Part shown: positions 62,842-64,000 of the stretch, one piece after another
Layout of the letters: every line of letters begins with the position of its first letter
How positions within the stretch are numbered: position 1 is the first letter of the stretch
Assembly (NCBI GenBank): GCA_016648135.1
Contig: JADDOH010002318.1
Location: 50,072 to 114,071 of the forward strand
Length of the DNA: 64,000 bases
Origin: Agrypnia vestita
Lineage: Eukaryota > Arthropoda > Insecta > Trichoptera > Phryganeidae
Reading direction: 5' to 3'
Position numbers and translations under genes: made by a program
The notes under the pieces: model-generated
What the model was told of the DNA's origin: nothing
Databases searched by the model: none
The model's input: only the letters and a program-made list of their open reading frames with translations

Positions 62842-64000
62842 GGGCCGGTTGTTTTAAGTTGGATTAAAGTATAGTCCGTCCAACTTATCTGGAGAATAAA
62901 GGAGGGCGTCCCAATCGTTGTGGTACTGCCCATAGTCTAAAAATTATCTCATTTGTAGGGAATTTTATGCAAATTCGTTTTTTCTTAAACAAGTTATTAA
63001 GCAGTATACGACACGATAAAAAACAAAAAATGTAAACTAACGTACAAATAAATTTATCAAAATATAGATTCGTAAAATACACAACATCACAAAATGGCGT
63101 TTTTTCAAAATCAAAGAAAAATACAATTTTCAGGAAAAAAAACAAACAATAATAATTATTTTAGGCCGGCGCCACATTACGCAGATCTTCTGCCGCGTTT
63201 TTTCCGTTGCGCCAAATCGGCAAAGCAAATAGATCAACCGATCATCCGCGTAGTGTGTTTAATAAGCGCATATTGTATGGAAAGAAATGTAGCGATGTTC
63301 CACGACAGAAGAGACGCGGCGGAAGATCCGCGCAGTGTGGCGCCGGTTTTATTCGGTGTCTCATACCTAATGATCATGACCACCATGTTTAACTCAGTAA
63401 AACCTAAGGATATCAATCGGTTTAGGGCCGTTGTATCAACTTGGTTTATAGTAATCTTTCGTTCAAAGCATAGATATTTTGCATTTTCCACCGATCAAAC
63501 AACTCGATCTCGTAAAAATCTATGCTTTAAATGAACTATTGCTATAAAGTAAGTTGATGCAACCAGTCTTTAATGTGCATAAATAAAAAAGTTTATTTTG
63601 AGAAAAGATGTTTATACAAATGAACTCGTTAATGAATTATGTAATAAAAGTATAAATAATAAAAATTCTATGTAAAAAATTATCGAATAAAATATGTTCT
63701 AAAACTTTTCTCATCTTACGGCTTCTAATTCAATTTTTCCACTTATCCTTGCTCTTTTTTTCCGGGTGTAGATATTTTAATGCCCATTTCCACGGCCACT
63801 TTACCTTCTTTAACTATTTTGTAAATTGCCGATTCAGAAATACCTGAAGAAATTGTATAATAGTAAAATAAAAAAATAAGTATGGGAAAATCATTATAAC
63901 TGCATAGCAGCACTAACCTGAAGTGGCGGCAATAAGTCTATGAACAAAATCAAACGGTATAATTGGGGCTTTTAGACGTTGTTCCTCTTCAAAAAACGTG
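62842..64000 (-). mobile_element. 1.6-kb TIR transposon, GGGCC family, copy 2 (cut by window end)
   Basis: It starts GGGCCGGTTGTTTTAAGTTG with TAA outside (62839-62841) and runs parallel to 15524-16770 with a few percent difference. It lacks the roughly 75-bp palindromic insert that copy 1 has next to its left end. The nested MITEs at 63164 and 63418 are the same as in copy 1. Confidence 0.85.
63730..64000 (-). pseudogene. HTH transposase remnant, copy 2 (partial)
   Basis: Same two exons and 70-75-nt intron as at 16818-16496. The lysine codon run is two bases shorter, which gives a TAA soon after T-P-G-K-K. The first exon runs off the window. Confidence 0.7.

Noticed and set aside
63094..63534. 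146-codon frame on the plus strand (also 16005-16298)
   Set aside because: It runs through nested MITE terminal repeats in both copies of the 1.6-kb element. The residues are translations of inverted repeats.

Overview
This window is animal nuclear DNA, most likely from an insect. It is AT-rich and gene-poor, with intron-split genes, tRNA-derived SINEs, mariner, hAT, pogo/Tigger, PIF/Harbinger-like, Helitron-like and DIRS elements, and decayed LINE reverse transcriptases. Nothing looks bacterial, viral or organellar. All calls rest on reading the sequence; no search was run.

Only two host genes can be supported, both on the minus strand. (1) 45416-29838 is a seven-exon gene for a seven-zinc-finger protein of about 985 residues that I recognise as MEP-1, a Mi-2-associated chromatin repressor. 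All splice phases fit. (2) 59579-52964 is a five-exon gene for a 370-residue coiled-coil protein with two membrane segments that matches CCDC51 (MITOK), a mitochondrial inner-membrane potassium-channel subunit. A 5'-truncated, degraded relative of gene 2 lies at 28303-21666, on the far side of MEP-1. It keeps exons 2-5 and pieces of introns 1 and 3, but has an in-frame stop, a splice-frame break, an insertion at a TTAA inside exon 2 and a doubled last exon.

Layout. 1-15.5 kb has no gene. It holds a LINE relic, a composite (GAT)n minisatellite whose last unit has been re-amplified as a 149-bp repeat, (TTA)n, 150-bp, about 75-bp and 108-bp tandem arrays, and a hammerhead-like RNA motif. 15.5-20.5 kb holds a 1.6-kb TIR element (a second copy runs off the right end from 62.8 kb), two SINEs and a Helitron-like repeat. 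21.5-28.5 kb is the CCDC51 pseudogene with its own insertions. 29.8-45.4 kb is MEP-1, whose introns hold a nearly intact mariner, a truncated DIRS retroelement, LINE relics, a Tigger-like deletion derivative and hAT MITEs with exact 8-bp target duplications. 45.5-51.5 kb is a transposon nest. 52.9-59.6 kb is CCDC51. 60-64 kb is a nest in which a hAT element sits inside a TA-flanked element that abuts the second copy of the 1.6-kb element.

Most of the sequence variety here comes from transposons. The most informative signals are the CCDC51 duplication around MEP-1, the GGGCC-terminus MITE family with its HTH-encoding relative, the hammerhead-like motif and the layered tandem arrays.
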